From Macrobrachium rosenbergii (Eukaryota > Arthropoda > Malacostraca > Decapoda > Palaemonidae), in the NCBI RefSeq assembly GCF_040412425.1, contig NC_089742.1, positions 73,019,625-73,083,624 on the forward strand: 64,000 nucleotides of DNA, in the 5' to 3' direction. A program made the translations under genes and the position numbers. The notes beneath the pieces were generated by a model, which did not search any database, was not told where the DNA came from, and worked only from the letters and a program-made list of their open reading frames with translations. Positions 45,718 to 58,097 of the stretch are shown in pieces (the first letter of the stretch is position 1; every line of letters starts with the position of its first letter).

Positions 45718-47640
45718 CTATCATATTTGGTTCAGGAGAAAGCATTCCAGCCACATTGATAAGACTAAGGCTTTACAACTCATGCTAAATTTAAACATTT
45801 CACAAATAATGACTCGACAATGGTTACATCTCCCATGAGCTGCATGACAACCCTCTCTAGTGAAAGGTTTTAAAGGAAATAAAGACGTGCTTTACAGTAA
45901 GGAAGCCATGAGGATTATTTTAAAAAATGGTAAAACCTCAGGAATCAACTGTGTGTGCATTGACTTAAGCATCCTAGGACATAGGAGTGTTTGGTCTCCT
46001 AACACCACAGATAAATACTTAACTCCTCCTCTTAAAAGTTTATGTCTGTCCAGGTAAACCCTTAAGAGTTCTAACTTGACATAAGACAGCTACTTCTTCA
46101 TTGCCTACAAATGCAGTTAAATTAAACAGTCACAAAGGGAAGGGCTTTAATTTCTAATCTTTTCTCTAAGCAATGAAAAAAAAGAGGCTGCCTTAGAACA
46201 AGGCCCACATACAAGAAAGGGCTTGAAGCTCACTAATATAAACCCTTAAGAGTTCTAACTGGACATAAGACAGCTACTTCCACATTGCCTACCAAAGCAA
46301 TTAAATTAGGCAGTTGCAAATCTGAGAAGGACTTTCACTTCTATATCTTTTCTCTAAGGAAAGAATGAAAAGAGAGATTTTGCCACTAGAAAAAGCCCAC
46401 ATACAAGAAAGGGCTTGAAGCTCACTAACACACTTTGCTGCAGCAAGAGCTGAAAGAAAGGAGTCTTCAAAGTTCTTAAATGATGCCTTATCAAAAGGCT
46501 CAAACTGAGGTTATGTTAAAATCTGGAGGACTACGTCTAAATTTCATCGTAAACCATGATAGGAAGATTGAAATTTCCAGCACAAAAGACAGAAAACCTC
46601 TTCAAATTTTAAATCGTGAGCAACATTCCAGTCGGCATGATGCAGACGAATGTAATGTACAGCAGTATCCTTTGATTGCTGTAACAGATAACTGCTTTGT
46701 GTACCTGAGATACTGGCAGAACTTAAATCAGGTTATCTAGTGAACGAGTGCTGGATATCACTCTGGACAAGCACCAAGATCAATAAACTGACCACTGTTA
46801 TTGATACACAAGTTGAACAGTGGAGGGCCTTCCAGACTTAAGGATTGCTTCCTTAGCCATTCTGGAAATGTCCTTAGCTCATAACAGACAATGATAATCC
46901 CCACACAGTCAGATGAGGCGTGTGGAGGTTTGATGGAATCTTCTTAAATATGGCTGCCTGAAAAAATCTTTCCTGAATGCAAGAAGACGAGGAACATCTA
47001 CCACCAAGAAAGGAAGTTAGGGGAACCATTCCCTTTGGGGCCACCAAAATCATCCTTATGTTCTGCAAAGCTCACAACTTGTTGAGTATTTCCTCAAAAC
47101 AGCAAACATAGGAAAAGCATGAAGGTCTAGATTCGACCATTCTTGAAGGAAGACATCAACTGCCCATGCCTGAGGTTCCTGGGATGGAGGGCAGTAAACT
47201 GGGAGTAGTGTTTTGGGTAGTTGTGAACAGATTGGTGTTTGGGTCTCCCCCGAGGCTCTACAACTTCTGGCAAACCAGAAGAAGAGGAGACTATCTGACT
47301 GAAGACTGTGCCCTTTTCTGCTGCGTTGGTCTTCAATGACAATGTTTTTCCCTAGGACAAAACGAGGTAAAGGAATGATGTTGCTGGGCTCTGTCCAAAG
47401 GAGAGGGAAGTTTCTTTGCTAGCCTGAACAAATTTCTTGATGTGTCGCTTTTGTCATCTTATGTACGAATCGAGAGGTTGACTTGTCAGAAAAGACAGCG
47501 ATTAATTGTCTCTGACTAGATGTTCTATGGCATATGACCATTCCAAACTGCCAAAAGCTGTAGGTTTTTACCTTCCAACTCCCTGACATCAAATGTTTCT
47601 CAGAATGGCACCCCAATCTGCCTCCAAAACATCTGAGGAC
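45718..47640 (-). mobile_element. DIRS-D: 3' half of a DIRS1-like element
   Basis: The minus strand holds a worn RNase H (about 47400-47640: ADWGAIL, then FSDKSTSRFVHKM), the connection domain (about 47050-47280, with DLFTTTQN-like and QEWSNLDLHAFPMF segments) and recombinase remnants (AAAKCVSELQAL near 46410-46440). Stops and shifts are frequent. It has no visible terminal repeat. It directly abuts the right end of DIRS-C, so DIRS-C may have inserted into it. The flank right of 47640 is not DIRS-like. Confidence 0.65.
46055..46436. repeat. ~190-bp tandem duplication in DIRS-D recombinase region
   Basis: Two adjacent copies (about 46055-46243 and 46244-46436) share acccttaagagttctaact, agacagctacttc, cttttctctaag and gggcttgaagctcactaa. 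Divergence between copies is noticeable, so the duplication is not recent. Confidence 0.85.
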
Positions 47641-48500
47641 AGTGTAAAGGTTCCTGAGGTCTTAAAGGCCACCCCATTAAAGTTCTCAAAAGTGGTAGAA
47701 AATTGTCTATCCATTGTAGGTTTGTTGTAGGATAAGGTTTGTTTAAAACTAACATTAGTTATAAGTTCAAGTGGTTGTTTAATTGCTACTAATCAAGTTT
47801 TCAGGCTATAATTACGCTTCACTGTGCAGGGAAGATCCAAGTTGGTCTTCTCTGTGTTGTTCTGTAGGTGTATGTATTGTGTTTATTAACAAAAGCTCTA
47901 TAATGTTGAGTGTTGCAAATCACTGATATATAGACAGCTTATTTTTAAAGGACACTCCATAAGTGAGTGCAGTGAATCACTCATGTAAAGACAGTGTTGG
48001 TTGTGGAAATAGTGTTATGACCTATAAGCACCGAAACCTGATTGGTATTGTGAAAGGAGCAATGTGAAGCTCATTGGTTTAGTCCGTGTGTTTTGAGTTG
48101 TGGAAGTGGTTTAAAGGTTTTTGGGTTGAAAACCTCTGATATGTGTTATTATTAAGGTGTTTATGACAGTTGTACATAAGTAAATTTTTGTGACTATTCT
48201 TAGAACTTGAACACCACACTTATGAGCTTTCATGATTTTGGTTCATTTGCCATTTATGAATTATGCTGACATGTATTATGTTTCATTAGTATTGTTTCAG
48301 GTTCCCTTTAAGGTGTATTTTAGTACCCTGTATTTGCATATTAACTTATGTTCTTTTTTGGTATTATCATTGTGTGATCATTTTGTTTATGTATTGTCAC
48401 TTATTTAAGTTAAAATTCATTTTGTTTTAATTCTAATTTAACGTAATTTAAAATTTTTTTGTGTAAATTTTTTTTCCTGTTGGGTGAGGAGGTGTCAGTA
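47641..48500. other. Unassigned sequence before the assembly gap
   Basis: T-rich sequence with no ORF of note. The final bases before the gap (ttttttttcctgttgggtga) give no clue to the missing content. Confidence 0.5.
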
Positions 48501-49000
48501 NNNNNNNNNNNNNNNNNNNNNNNNNNNNNNNNNNNNNNNNNNNNNNNNNNNNNNNNNNNNNNNNNNNNNNNNNNNNNNNNNNNNNNNNNNNNNNNNNNNN
48601 NNNNNNNNNNNNNNNNNNNNNNNNNNNNNNNNNNNNNNNNNNNNNNNNNNNNNNNNNNNNNNNNNNNNNNNNNNNNNNNNNNNNNNNNNNNNNNNNNNNN
48701 NNNNNNNNNNNNNNNNNNNNNNNNNNNNNNNNNNNNNNNNNNNNNNNNNNNNNNNNNNNNNNNNNNNNNNNNNNNNNNNNNNNNNNNNNNNNNNNNNNNN
48801 NNNNNNNNNNNNNNNNNNNNNNNNNNNNNNNNNNNNNNNNNNNNNNNNNNNNNNNNNNNNNNNNNNNNNNNNNNNNNNNNNNNNNNNNNNNNNNNNNNNN
48901 NNNNNNNNNNNNNNNNNNNNNNNNNNNNNNNNNNNNNNNNNNNNNNNNNNNNNNNNNNNNNNNNNNNNNNNNNNNNNNNNNNNNNNNNNNNNNNNNNNNN
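48501..49000. other. Assembly gap, 500 N
   Basis: Exactly 500 N, the round size usual for a gap of unknown length. Reading frames drawn through it have no meaning. Confidence 1.
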
Positions 49001-49052
49001 GGACTGATGGTCGTAAACAACATAAAAACAAGGAAAAGGAAAAGTTAAGTAT

Positions 49053-49330
49053 ACCTTAGTTTAACCAGACCACTGAGCTCATTAACAGTTCTCCTAGGGC
49101 TGGCCCGAAGGATTGGACTTATTTTACGTGGCTAAGAACCAATTGGTTACCTAATAACGGGACCTACAGCTTATTGTGGAATCCGAACCACATTATACCG
49201 AGAAATGAATTGCTATCACCAGAAATAAATTCCTCTAATTCTTCATTGGCCGGCCGGAGACTTGAACTCGGGCTTATCAGAGTGCTAGCCCAGAACTCTA
49301 CCGACTCGTCCAACGAGGAACTAAACAACA
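49053..49330 (-). mobile_element. tRNA-derived SINE, near full length
   Basis: On the minus strand the head at 49322-49250 resembles a tRNA, with an A box (gttggacgagtcgg) and a B box (gagttcaagtctcc) about 40 bases apart. Below it are a body (aatgtggttcggattccaca) and a tail ending at 49053 with ctggttaaactaaggtatac. Pol III boxes at this spacing and the shared tail in three other copies (31665, 55222, 58388) support a SINE. The tRNA-like part has mismatched stems, so it is not a functional tRNA gene. Confidence 0.85.
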
Positions 49331-50355
49331 GCCAAAATGTCTGTAACATTTGAAGTAGGTACGATGCTATCTACTGAACAGCTGAATAGGCAATATATTA
49401 CTATTAAGTTCTAGTTTCATTCTCCTAATGCAAAGAGAGTCTGTAATAAGGTACAGTTTGTCTATCGCTTTTTTCAGGATTTTGAAATCTTGGTGAGTGA
49501 AACTATGGGCTTTCTGGTGAGAGTGCTCTCTAATAGCCGAGTGTGATGGTTTTGTTGAGGGAAGTCCTGTTCTGATGATCCTCCCCTAGTGCTCAGAAAT
49601 TCTGTGTTGCAGCCAACGGTTGCAACTACCAATACACCTGTTATTACAGCCACGACAAGTGAACTGGTAAACAACACATGGAGATAAGCCAACAGGCAAT
49701 GGTTCCTTCTCGCTTAGGTAAGAGCCAACTGTAAATTCTTATAAGAAACAAACCTAAACTGTATCTGTGAGTAAGCATTTCTTAATATTTTTCAAAGGTA
49801 ATTTTGGTATTTCAAAACTAATGTTTCCCAAGTATGGATGCTTTATATATCTAATTTCCTATATAAGATAAAAATTTGGGGCTTGATGAATTAATTACTT
49901 ACCAAGAAATGATCTAAGAACTTTTCTAACAATGTGATTGGAAATGAATTAGAAACAAAGTAGTGTCAATACCGAATCTCATGATCAAATCTGATGAAGT
50001 TGGAACTGATATTGTATGATTGACTGAAGTTAAGTAGAGGCGCTCTCAAATCTTCCTCTCCTTTGACACAGGATGCTGTGAGACCCAGCCGGCCTAGCCC
50101 TGCCTAGTGCCATCTCCGGAAATGGAAGACCTATGCCATGCCACATTGCCACAAGACCACTGGAGTTTGTATGAGCCCGCAAGTCGAGTATCAGAACTGA
50201 CACCATCAGGAGCAAGACAAGTGAAAAAGTGCCGTTGTTTCAGAACCAAGAAAGAAATATAGTTCTATCTGTATTTTCGAAATGTAAAAGAAACAAATCT
50301 ACAAGGGAAAAATTATTTTAATTCATATGTGTGTGATAATAATGATGTTTGAAAG
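49331..50355. other. Intergenic, no gene seen
   Basis: No recognisable ORF, repeat or terminal motif. A short ORF on the minus strand (49474-49692) has a hydrophobic start (SSLVVAVITGVLVVATVG) but no other support. Confidence 0.4.
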
Positions 50356-50976
50356 TATCATCTCCCTCGACTTGGGACAACCTTGACGTGGTTAGGAGGC
50401 TCTTGAACCCCAGGAATTTGTTCCCGGGTTTGAGTCCAAGACATATATCACTGTATATTTCTTTGGATTAATTTTTATGGAATTTTCCACTTTTGCTAGA
50501 ATTTATTGGACCTTTTATATAGGAAAAGATATCATAGCTCGGATTGGGTTTATATCCGAAGCTAAATGGTGGGAACTGTGGTAAGACCATCAACTGCCCG
50601 ATAATGTTCGGACCTGAGAGATATCAGATTGACAGCTCAAAGGCGGAACTATTCTGCTGGACTGGACCACGGATTCCAGGGGTTCTGGCTCTGGAGATAG
50701 GACTATCGGCATTCTATCCGGTTTGCCTATAATATGATCAGGGTGGGGATGATTGTATACTTGTAATACTCTCGTTCCTTGCAAGCGGGTTTGGCTTACA
50801 CTTGGGCCACTCTAATCATGTTGTGCCATCCCATGTGGGGTAGGGTAGGGACGCAGACATTTGGGAGTCAGAGTCTCACTTGTGCCATTGGTGGAAGAAT
50901 AAACTCCATGAAAGGCTGAAGATATCTTTTTAAGATTTTCAGGTTTAATTTTCCCTTTTTTTACACTTTAATCTTT

Positions 50977-52504
50977 ATGAGTAGTCGCTGTAAAGATTTG
51001 AGTACCCCTGAGCCCTTCGATGGTGCCGATTCGGCACAGTTGGCGACCGCTGGAACCTCCTCTGACAACCTTTGTTTAGAAAAATCTAAAAAATGATTCT
51101 AGTGTAATTACACTGGAACCCTATGCTCCAGTACAGAGCAAACCCAAAAAAAGTAAATGTCGTCTTAACCCAGCCTTGACTCACTTCGACTCCCTCTTTG
51201 GGCGTGGAAGTTAGGTCAAGGTTCCTGACCTTAGAAACAGACAGGAAAATATCGGCACTGAAATGAGAAAATTTCCTGTTGAATCGACATTCAATTTCTG
51301 AAATGTCATTCAGACAAATAAAAGACCAGATGTGGTTGATAGAAACCACAACAAAAAATCAATCAGAAAATTACTTGACTATAAAAAAGATTGATAATAT
51401 AAAGGTGCATATAAAAAACATTGCAGCATGAATAGTGTACAGGGTACCATAGTACTTCCTGCTGATAATGAAGAACCAATAGAAATTAAGTATATTACTG
51501 GAGTCCCTTAAAAAAAGGGGGGGAAGAACAACGTACAAGATTGTGAAATATACAACATAGCCAACAGATGAGTAATGAAAAAAACACTGAGAATAGCAAA
51601 AGTAAAATTTGAAAGGCAAGTCTTACCCTTAAAAATTAAAATTATGGGCCAAAACAGAGAACTGAGACCGAATGTTCCAAAACCACAACAGTGCCAAAAC
51701 TGTAGTAAGTATTGACATACAAGAAAAAAATTGCCGAAATACATCTGTATGTGCGTATTGTGGATCTGACGAACATGCCACACAGTGGAGGTGTGGTGAA
51801 CCAAATTGCGTGAACCGTGGGCAAAATCACCATGCAAGGTCTGAGGAATGTATGTATTATATATACAGCACAGAATTAAAATTACTGCAGGAGAGAACAG
51901 GAATGCCTATAGAAGAGGCCAAATTGGAACTGAAAGTTAGAGGAATGCATGATTCTGCTAGGAAACGTATCCTTTCCACTATAATAAGATCAAACAACGA
52001 AACAAAAATGGAAATAGATAAGAGTAACAAAACCCTGATAGCTAAATCTCAAAGAAAAATGACTACTTTGCAAGAAGAAACTAATAGAGCAAAGAACCCC
52101 AAGAAACGTATCCAAATATTTATTCAAATTCATTTGAGATAATAAGGCAGATGGAAACAGAAATATCAGAAGGTTGTAATGAACTGAAAGCTAAAGACAA
52201 AAAGGGGCCTTTAGAGAGAACTCCACCCAACACCGAAAACCCAACTATTATGATAGAAACAGTTAAACTTAAGACAAAAGACCCGAAGATAGAGCATAAA
52301 CCCAAAAATTGTAAGAATATACCTTTGTCTCCTAAAATAATAATAAAACCATTGGAAGCAGACACCCAAAACATCGAAGAAATAGTAGAGGAACAAACCA
52401 CTGACAAGGATGATTATGTGATGGGAGAAGAGATTACTCCATCACCAATAATTGGTGCGGCAAGAGTAAACGAAAAAACGACACATGAAAACACGTGGTT
52501 GTAA
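50977..52504 (+). pseudogene. LINE ORF1 with cysteine/histidine knuckles, broken
   Basis: The start is MSSRCKDLSTPEPFDGADSA at 50977, with a stop after 39 codons. The clearest part is ORF 51672-52142: Cys27, Cys30, His35 and Cys41, then Cys46, His53/54 and Cys60, two zinc-knuckle-like motifs (CAYCGSDEH, CGEPNCVNRGQNHH). These are followed by the segment ELKLLQERTGMPIEEAKLEL that regularly follows the knuckles in Jockey-type ORF1. ORF 52151-52504 is a lysine/proline/glutamate-rich tail. The protein would be the RNA-binding partner of ORF2. Confidence 0.7.
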
Positions 52505-53039
52505 TGAATGTTCCATTGAATTGTGCAACAAAAACAGTAGCATAACAAAGACAGTTTAACAAACACGAAGTTTTATAAAATACAGAAATAAAGAAGCTAC
52601 TAGTTTTTAGACACTCACGAAAAGGTCTGCATGTGCACTTGGCATCTAGTATGTTATAAAGAAAAACAAATAAATGTCGTAAATAAAATTTTAGAAAAAA
52701 TGCAGATTGGTAATGCACAAAAAGAAAATAACACTTGAACACACTAACGTAATATTATCAATCATTATATTATACAATGAAACGTAAATGGTTTGCAGAC
52801 CCGATTACATTTAGGAGAAAATAACGATTACTAAGGGAATACGGACCAGTGATCTTATGTTTACAGCATGTCAACAAAACAATATCAACAATAGGTAAAG
52901 ATACCTTAGTATTTACATCTAGAGAAGAAGAAGGAAATTTAGGTACCGCTATATAATTATGTATATAACAAAGTATGTTAAGACAAAGTACCTGTAAACA
53001 TTACTGACTTGCAAATGGCAAGTACTAAAATACGAATAA

Positions 53040-55060
53040 AAAACGATAATTATGTAATTTAGAATTTATATAATCAACCTAAAAAAATTACGAACATTGA
53101 TAAATTTAAAGATTTACTTAACAATACCAAGGAACATACATCAATAGCAGGTGATTCTAATGCTCACAACCCAATATGGGACTGTAATTGTACACATTCA
53201 AATAGAGCAGGAAGTAAAACAGAAGAATTCATAGATTAAAACATGTGCTGTACAAATGATGTCGAAATCAGCACATATTTTTTCAAAAAGACATGGGACA
53301 TTTTCCTCAGTACACTTGACTCTACATACAACAAGGCTAGTTGACAGATTAGATTGGAATACAGTTGATGACTTGCACACCAGTGATCATTTCCCAATAT
53401 TGATTTCATTATTACAAAGTAATCCCACCAAGCATGTCCCTCAACACAACATTTATAAAGCAGATTGGGAGCCATATGAATTACACACTAGGAATATCCC
53501 ACCACTTGAATATATAAAAGACTATAATGAAACTAATAAATTTCTTATTAATTTCATTAAAAATGGTGCTGATAAAGCAATACCAAACTCAAAATCTCAT
53601 CCAACAAAACAAAGTTCCATGGTGGTCAGATAAGCTAACAGAATTAATAAAAATAAAGCACTCAACAGGCAGATGATTAGATAATTTGAATAGAAAGTTC
53701 AATAAAATAAATAAAACATTACTAGTATTAGAAGGAACTTTACAAAAAACATCTATATTAGTACTAGAAGTTGATACATTAAAACCTCTATACAACAAAA
53801 TATTTGCAAAATTTAAAAAGGAAGCAATTCAAGGAAAAAACTTTTCATGGAAGAAATGTGTGCCAGATCTCTCTAATAATACTCTCATACAAAAACTATG
53901 GGAAAAATTCAGGAAAATAAATGGTACCCATGTTAAACCATCTAGACATTCCACATTAAAAGAAGGGAAAAGTATACTTGATCCGAAATAAATAAGTAAT
54001 ATAATAGGAGAAAACTTAGCCAATATAAGTAGTGATAATAATTTAGATGAACACTTCTGCACAAAAATAATATAGAATTAATAACAATAAATTTTGAAAA
54101 AATAGAAGATATATATTATAATAGAAAATTTAATATGGAAGAGTTGGAATATGCTCTCTCGAACAGCATAAATCAGCTCCTGGAGGTGACAATATTTGTT
54201 TTGAGATGATCTGCCACTTAGCACCTTTGGCAAAGTCATACTTTTTAGAGGTTTATAATCACTTATGTCTTCGAACCAATTTCTTTAACAAGTTGCTTAT
54301 GCAAATTACCAGAGAAAATGGTAAATGCTCGACTAGCGTGGAACATTCGAAAAATTAAATTCTGACTCCACTCAGTTCGGATCACAGTGTAACATATCTA
54401 CATTGGATTCTCTATCCAACTTATAAGACCATATACGCAGGGAATTTGAACGAAAACAAATTACTGTAGCTGTCGTTTTGACACTGGAAAGGAATAAAGT
54501 ACTACATGGAGGTATGCAATATTAAAAGTTACATAAAAACAGCATCCGTGGACATTTACTTAGGTTTATCCAAAACTTTCTAACAGATCGCACTCTTCAG
54601 GTGAGAATTGATGATATATTGTCAAGTACATTTCCACTTGAAATGGTATTCCACAAGGAAGCGTCCTTAGTGGCACACTGTTTACTTGAGCAATGAATCA
54701 TCACCTATGATCTACCTGTCGGAATTAAAAGTAACCTGCAAATGGATGATTTTACCATATATTATTCAGCATCTCGTATAACACATGCAGAATGAATCAT
54801 TAATAAAAGCATAATAAAAACAGATGAATGGGCCTCATCTGAAAGTTTTAAATTTTCAATAGATAAAACTCAAGCACTCATGTTTTATAAAAATAGAGCG
54901 GAAAAAAGGTGAAGAAATGGATTTAAAAATCAGAAACCATAGTATACCAACTGGCCAAACAGCAAAATTTTTAGGATTAGTATTTGATATACTCACTTGA
55001 ACTGGAAAGCACACATAGCATACATGAAATAAAAATTAAAAGAGCTTTGAATTTTATGTA
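53040..55060 (+). pseudogene. LINE ORF2 (endonuclease and reverse transcriptase), broken
   Basis: The endonuclease end is seen as IAGDSNAHNPIWDC (about 53140-53180) and LHTSDHFPILISLL (about 53375-53415), the latter carrying the SDH motif that holds the catalytic Asp-His pair. A Trp/basic linker follows in ORFs 53256-53633 and 53686-53991. RT is readable in short pieces: FNMEELEYALS (about 54130), a GDNICFEM piece (about 54185), GIPQGSV (about 54650), MDDFTIYY (about 54740) and FSIDKTQALMFYK (about 54860). The YADD-type site is changed to MDDF. Multiple stops mean no product. Confidence 0.7.
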
Positions 55061-55221
55061 TATATGGATGCGTGAGTAAATGTATTTATTGTGTGCATGC
55101 GTTCCAGTGTGGAAGCGTGTGCCCTTGTGCAGTTTTTTAGTTTAATTTTCACTCATTCATCATCACACTGAATGAACTATTCGGTTCCAGAGCTTGGCCT
55201 CAGGCCTAGACCTGGTATTTT

Positions 55222-55292
55222 ATTCTAATCCTTCGGGCCAGCGGTATGAGAGCTGAAAGTCAGCCCAGTGGTCTGCTTTAAACTTCTTTAAT
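55222..55292 (+). mobile_element. SINE 3' fragment (plus orientation)
   Basis: aatccttcgggccagcggta followed by agcccagtggtctgctttaa matches the SINE tail in the same sense as the 31665 fragment, with more substitutions. Confidence 0.65.
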
Positions 55293-55648
55293 AATAACAG
55301 TATGAAAGTATTATATTGCTGATGACAGAGTTGAAATAAAGTTAATGCTGTTTAAAAGCCTTTCTAAGAAGGAATATTAGGTTACTAAAATTCATATAAG
55401 TGATTGCAAGAGAAATACTTGTCTAAAGATGTTTCTATTATATGTGGATAAAAAAACGCTGTATTGTCATTTGATGTTATTGCATCTGACTTGTCTTAAG
55501 GGATTATATATCCTTGGTTATTCACAAATATTTTTGTATCTATTAAATAACAGATTTAAACATCTGTCGGGGATGAAAATGGTATGTGTGTATCATGTTG
55601 ACAGTGCGTAATTTGTCTTTCATTGATGTCTTTATTATATTGATGTTT
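55293..55648. other. No feature seen
   Basis: AT-rich sequence leading into a TA microsatellite. The ORFs are short and without motif. Confidence 0.4.
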
Positions 55649-55677
55649 ATATATATATATATATACAGTATATATAT

Positions 55678-55773
<96 letters not shown>
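55649..55773. repeat. (TA)n microsatellite
   Basis: Long TA tracts interrupted by acag and atgtttt. It is self-complementary and able to form a cruciform. Confidence 0.98.
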
Positions 55774-55776
<3 letters not shown>

Positions 55777-57089
55777 CCTCTAGTGTTGATGACAAATTTT
55801 TCAGGTTTTCAGATTATGCAATTCATTGGTTTTCAGAGTAAGTTAAAGTCCATTAACTGCATTATCAGCGTGTCACAACATGGCTTCTGGGAGTTTTTGT
55901 AGTAATTGCCAAGGTCAAACCAGATCGAAATGTTATGATAAAGTGAAAGTCGCTGATTTATCTCTCTCTCTCTCTCAATTTTATGTGCAAATAATCTTGT
56001 ACTGTTATAACCAGGTGGTATAATAAGATGCAACAGTTATGTGTAGAAACTCACGTTCCTTCTTACTGTAGCACTGAATACTTTTCCTGTTGGAATACAG
56101 CTCAGTTGTGACAGATAATATCAGTGAGCAATGAAGTTAAACAAAATTATGGCTTTTATAAAAGCAATACTGAATTCAGCCATAGGATCCCAAACAGTGC
56201 TTTTCGATGTGTTTTAAAAATTCGGGAATGCAGCCGTCGTCGCTTGGAAATTGGCTGAATGGTTCCCGTGGTACAGTATGAGACTTTGGGTCAAGTTCCT
56301 CGGCATCAACAGTCTTGCGATCAGCTGTTACCGACTTACCGTGACACCGTTAGCAGTACGTTTGCTCCTGGCGTTCAGTAAGTGTTCCTATTGTTGGTCA
56401 GTCAGTGCTTAATTCCTTTCATTGTTGTAAGTGTTGTGACATTTTTATTGTTTTTATGGTCACTGGACAAGACTGTGCTTCAGTACGTGATTCAGTGTTC
56501 AGATATCTCGAGTTATAAGTTGGTGGTGAAACGTACAGAGGATTTATGGGCTCATGTGACAAAATTGCTTGTAGCTATTCATGGAAACTAAATGTTACTC
56601 ACAGAGGGCTTTTGCAAAATGACTGTGAATATTCTGGTTATATTGGGTCTTGCCCTTTCAAAGTCAAAATACGGATAAGCTCATTTCGTGTACTTTCGTG
56701 CAAGAAAATCTTTGTCCTGGCATAAGGAAAAAGAGGGAAATAAGGTATTAAGACTACTGGAAATTGCCGATATTTTTCTTTAGTGAGATCGTGAAAATAA
56801 CGGTCGACAATAGAGAACCAGTGGCACTCATTATATAAATTTTTATAATGGAGCCCATTGTAGTTACTGTAACGATATACAAAGTAGGCATTACATCTTT
56901 AGTTCGGATCACATTTGGAGAAGGCGATCTTGTTATAGAATTCCCTCAAATAAAAACTTCGGTGAGGTGTAATTCATGATGGGAAACGCATGCAGTGTAT
57001 TTTCATATTGTTTAGTCACCACTATTTGGCTACACACTCGTATGCATGAGTAAACACTCGCATTATATACATATATAATTATGTATATA
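55774..57089. other. Mostly unassigned AT-rich sequence
   Basis: Apart from the weak ORF at 56190-56338 nothing is supported. ORF 56382-56591 on the plus strand is hydrophobic at its start (IVVSVVTFLLFLW) but short and without context. Confidence 0.35.
56190..56338 (-). CDS. Possible exon-like ORF, about 49 codons
   Basis: On the minus strand an open frame reads VTADRKTVDAEELDPKSHTV, then PREPFSQFPSDDGCIPEFLK, and stops after SYG. It has ordinary, non-repetitive composition in an AT-rich neighbourhood. A GTAAGT at 56332-56337 lies at its upstream edge and would be a donor, not an acceptor, so it does not support this as an internal exon. I do not recognise the family. On the plus strand the nearby cagtaagtgttcc at 56376 could be a donor of an unrelated transcript. 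Confidence 0.2.
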
Positions 57090-57107
57090 TAAATTATATA
57101 TATATAT

Positions 57108-57184
<77 letters not shown>
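57090..57184. repeat. (TA)n microsatellite
   Basis: Nearly pure TA run, immediately left of the imperfect palindrome. Confidence 0.97.
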
Positions 57185-57186
<2 letters not shown>

Positions 57187-57211
57187 CAATTAAGCAGAGG
57201 AAAAGTGTAAA

Positions 57212-57634
<423 letters not shown>

Positions 57635-58097
57635 TTGATGTGAGAGGGTTGAACAAAAGGCTGGGATAACAAATATCCAGTTTTCTAATCTTGTTCATTA
57701 TGAAGATGCAGAAGAGGAAGAGGAGAGGTATCATATCCGTAGGAAAGCGATAGACCTGCCTCTTGAAAGTAAGGTTACAAACATGGCTCAGAGAGAGAGA
57801 AAGTAGAGGAAAAGGAGAGAGATACTGCATATAAGCTCTGCAGTGACAAAGACCGCGCTGAAGTGAGCAATGAAGGGAGGATTGCTGTACTCCACACCAG
57901 GAGACAAGTGGGAGAAGGGGAGGGAAGTCGTCTGGCGAGTGCTACGTGGCCACCTGAACAGAAAAAGAAGAAAGGGCTTACCGTTACTTCAACAGAACGG
58001 TGACCAAAAACTGTAGAGGAGGTGAGGTCAGGGCCGTTTACAAAGAATTGTGTTAATTCACTCCTGTCGAAAACTAATGCGCCGAAGTTTCTTCGCA

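Larger units (their letters stand above)
50356..55060 (+). mobile_element. Decayed I/Jockey-type LINE
   Basis: A 5' leader (from about 50360, cgacttgggacaaccttgac) precedes ORF1 (start at 50977) and ORF2. ORF2 shows an APE-type endonuclease (GDSNAHNPIWDC near 53150), a linker, and RT blocks: GIPQGSVLSGTLF-like sequence near 54645, DDFTIYY near 54745 and a block before NWKAHI-like sequence near 55000. The element ends abruptly after KRALNFM at about 55050, within the RT thumb. Nearly every block is separated by stops or shifts, so it is an old copy. Clade assignment is from gene order and motif character only. Confidence 0.75.

Noticed and set aside
48448..49059. Four long reading frames across the N run
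   Set aside because: They exist only because N codons are not stops. The interval is an assembly gap.
49250..49322. A tRNA gene on the minus strand
   Set aside because: A and B boxes are present, but the stems are mismatched and the sequence continues into a body and tail shared with other copies, so it is a SINE head.
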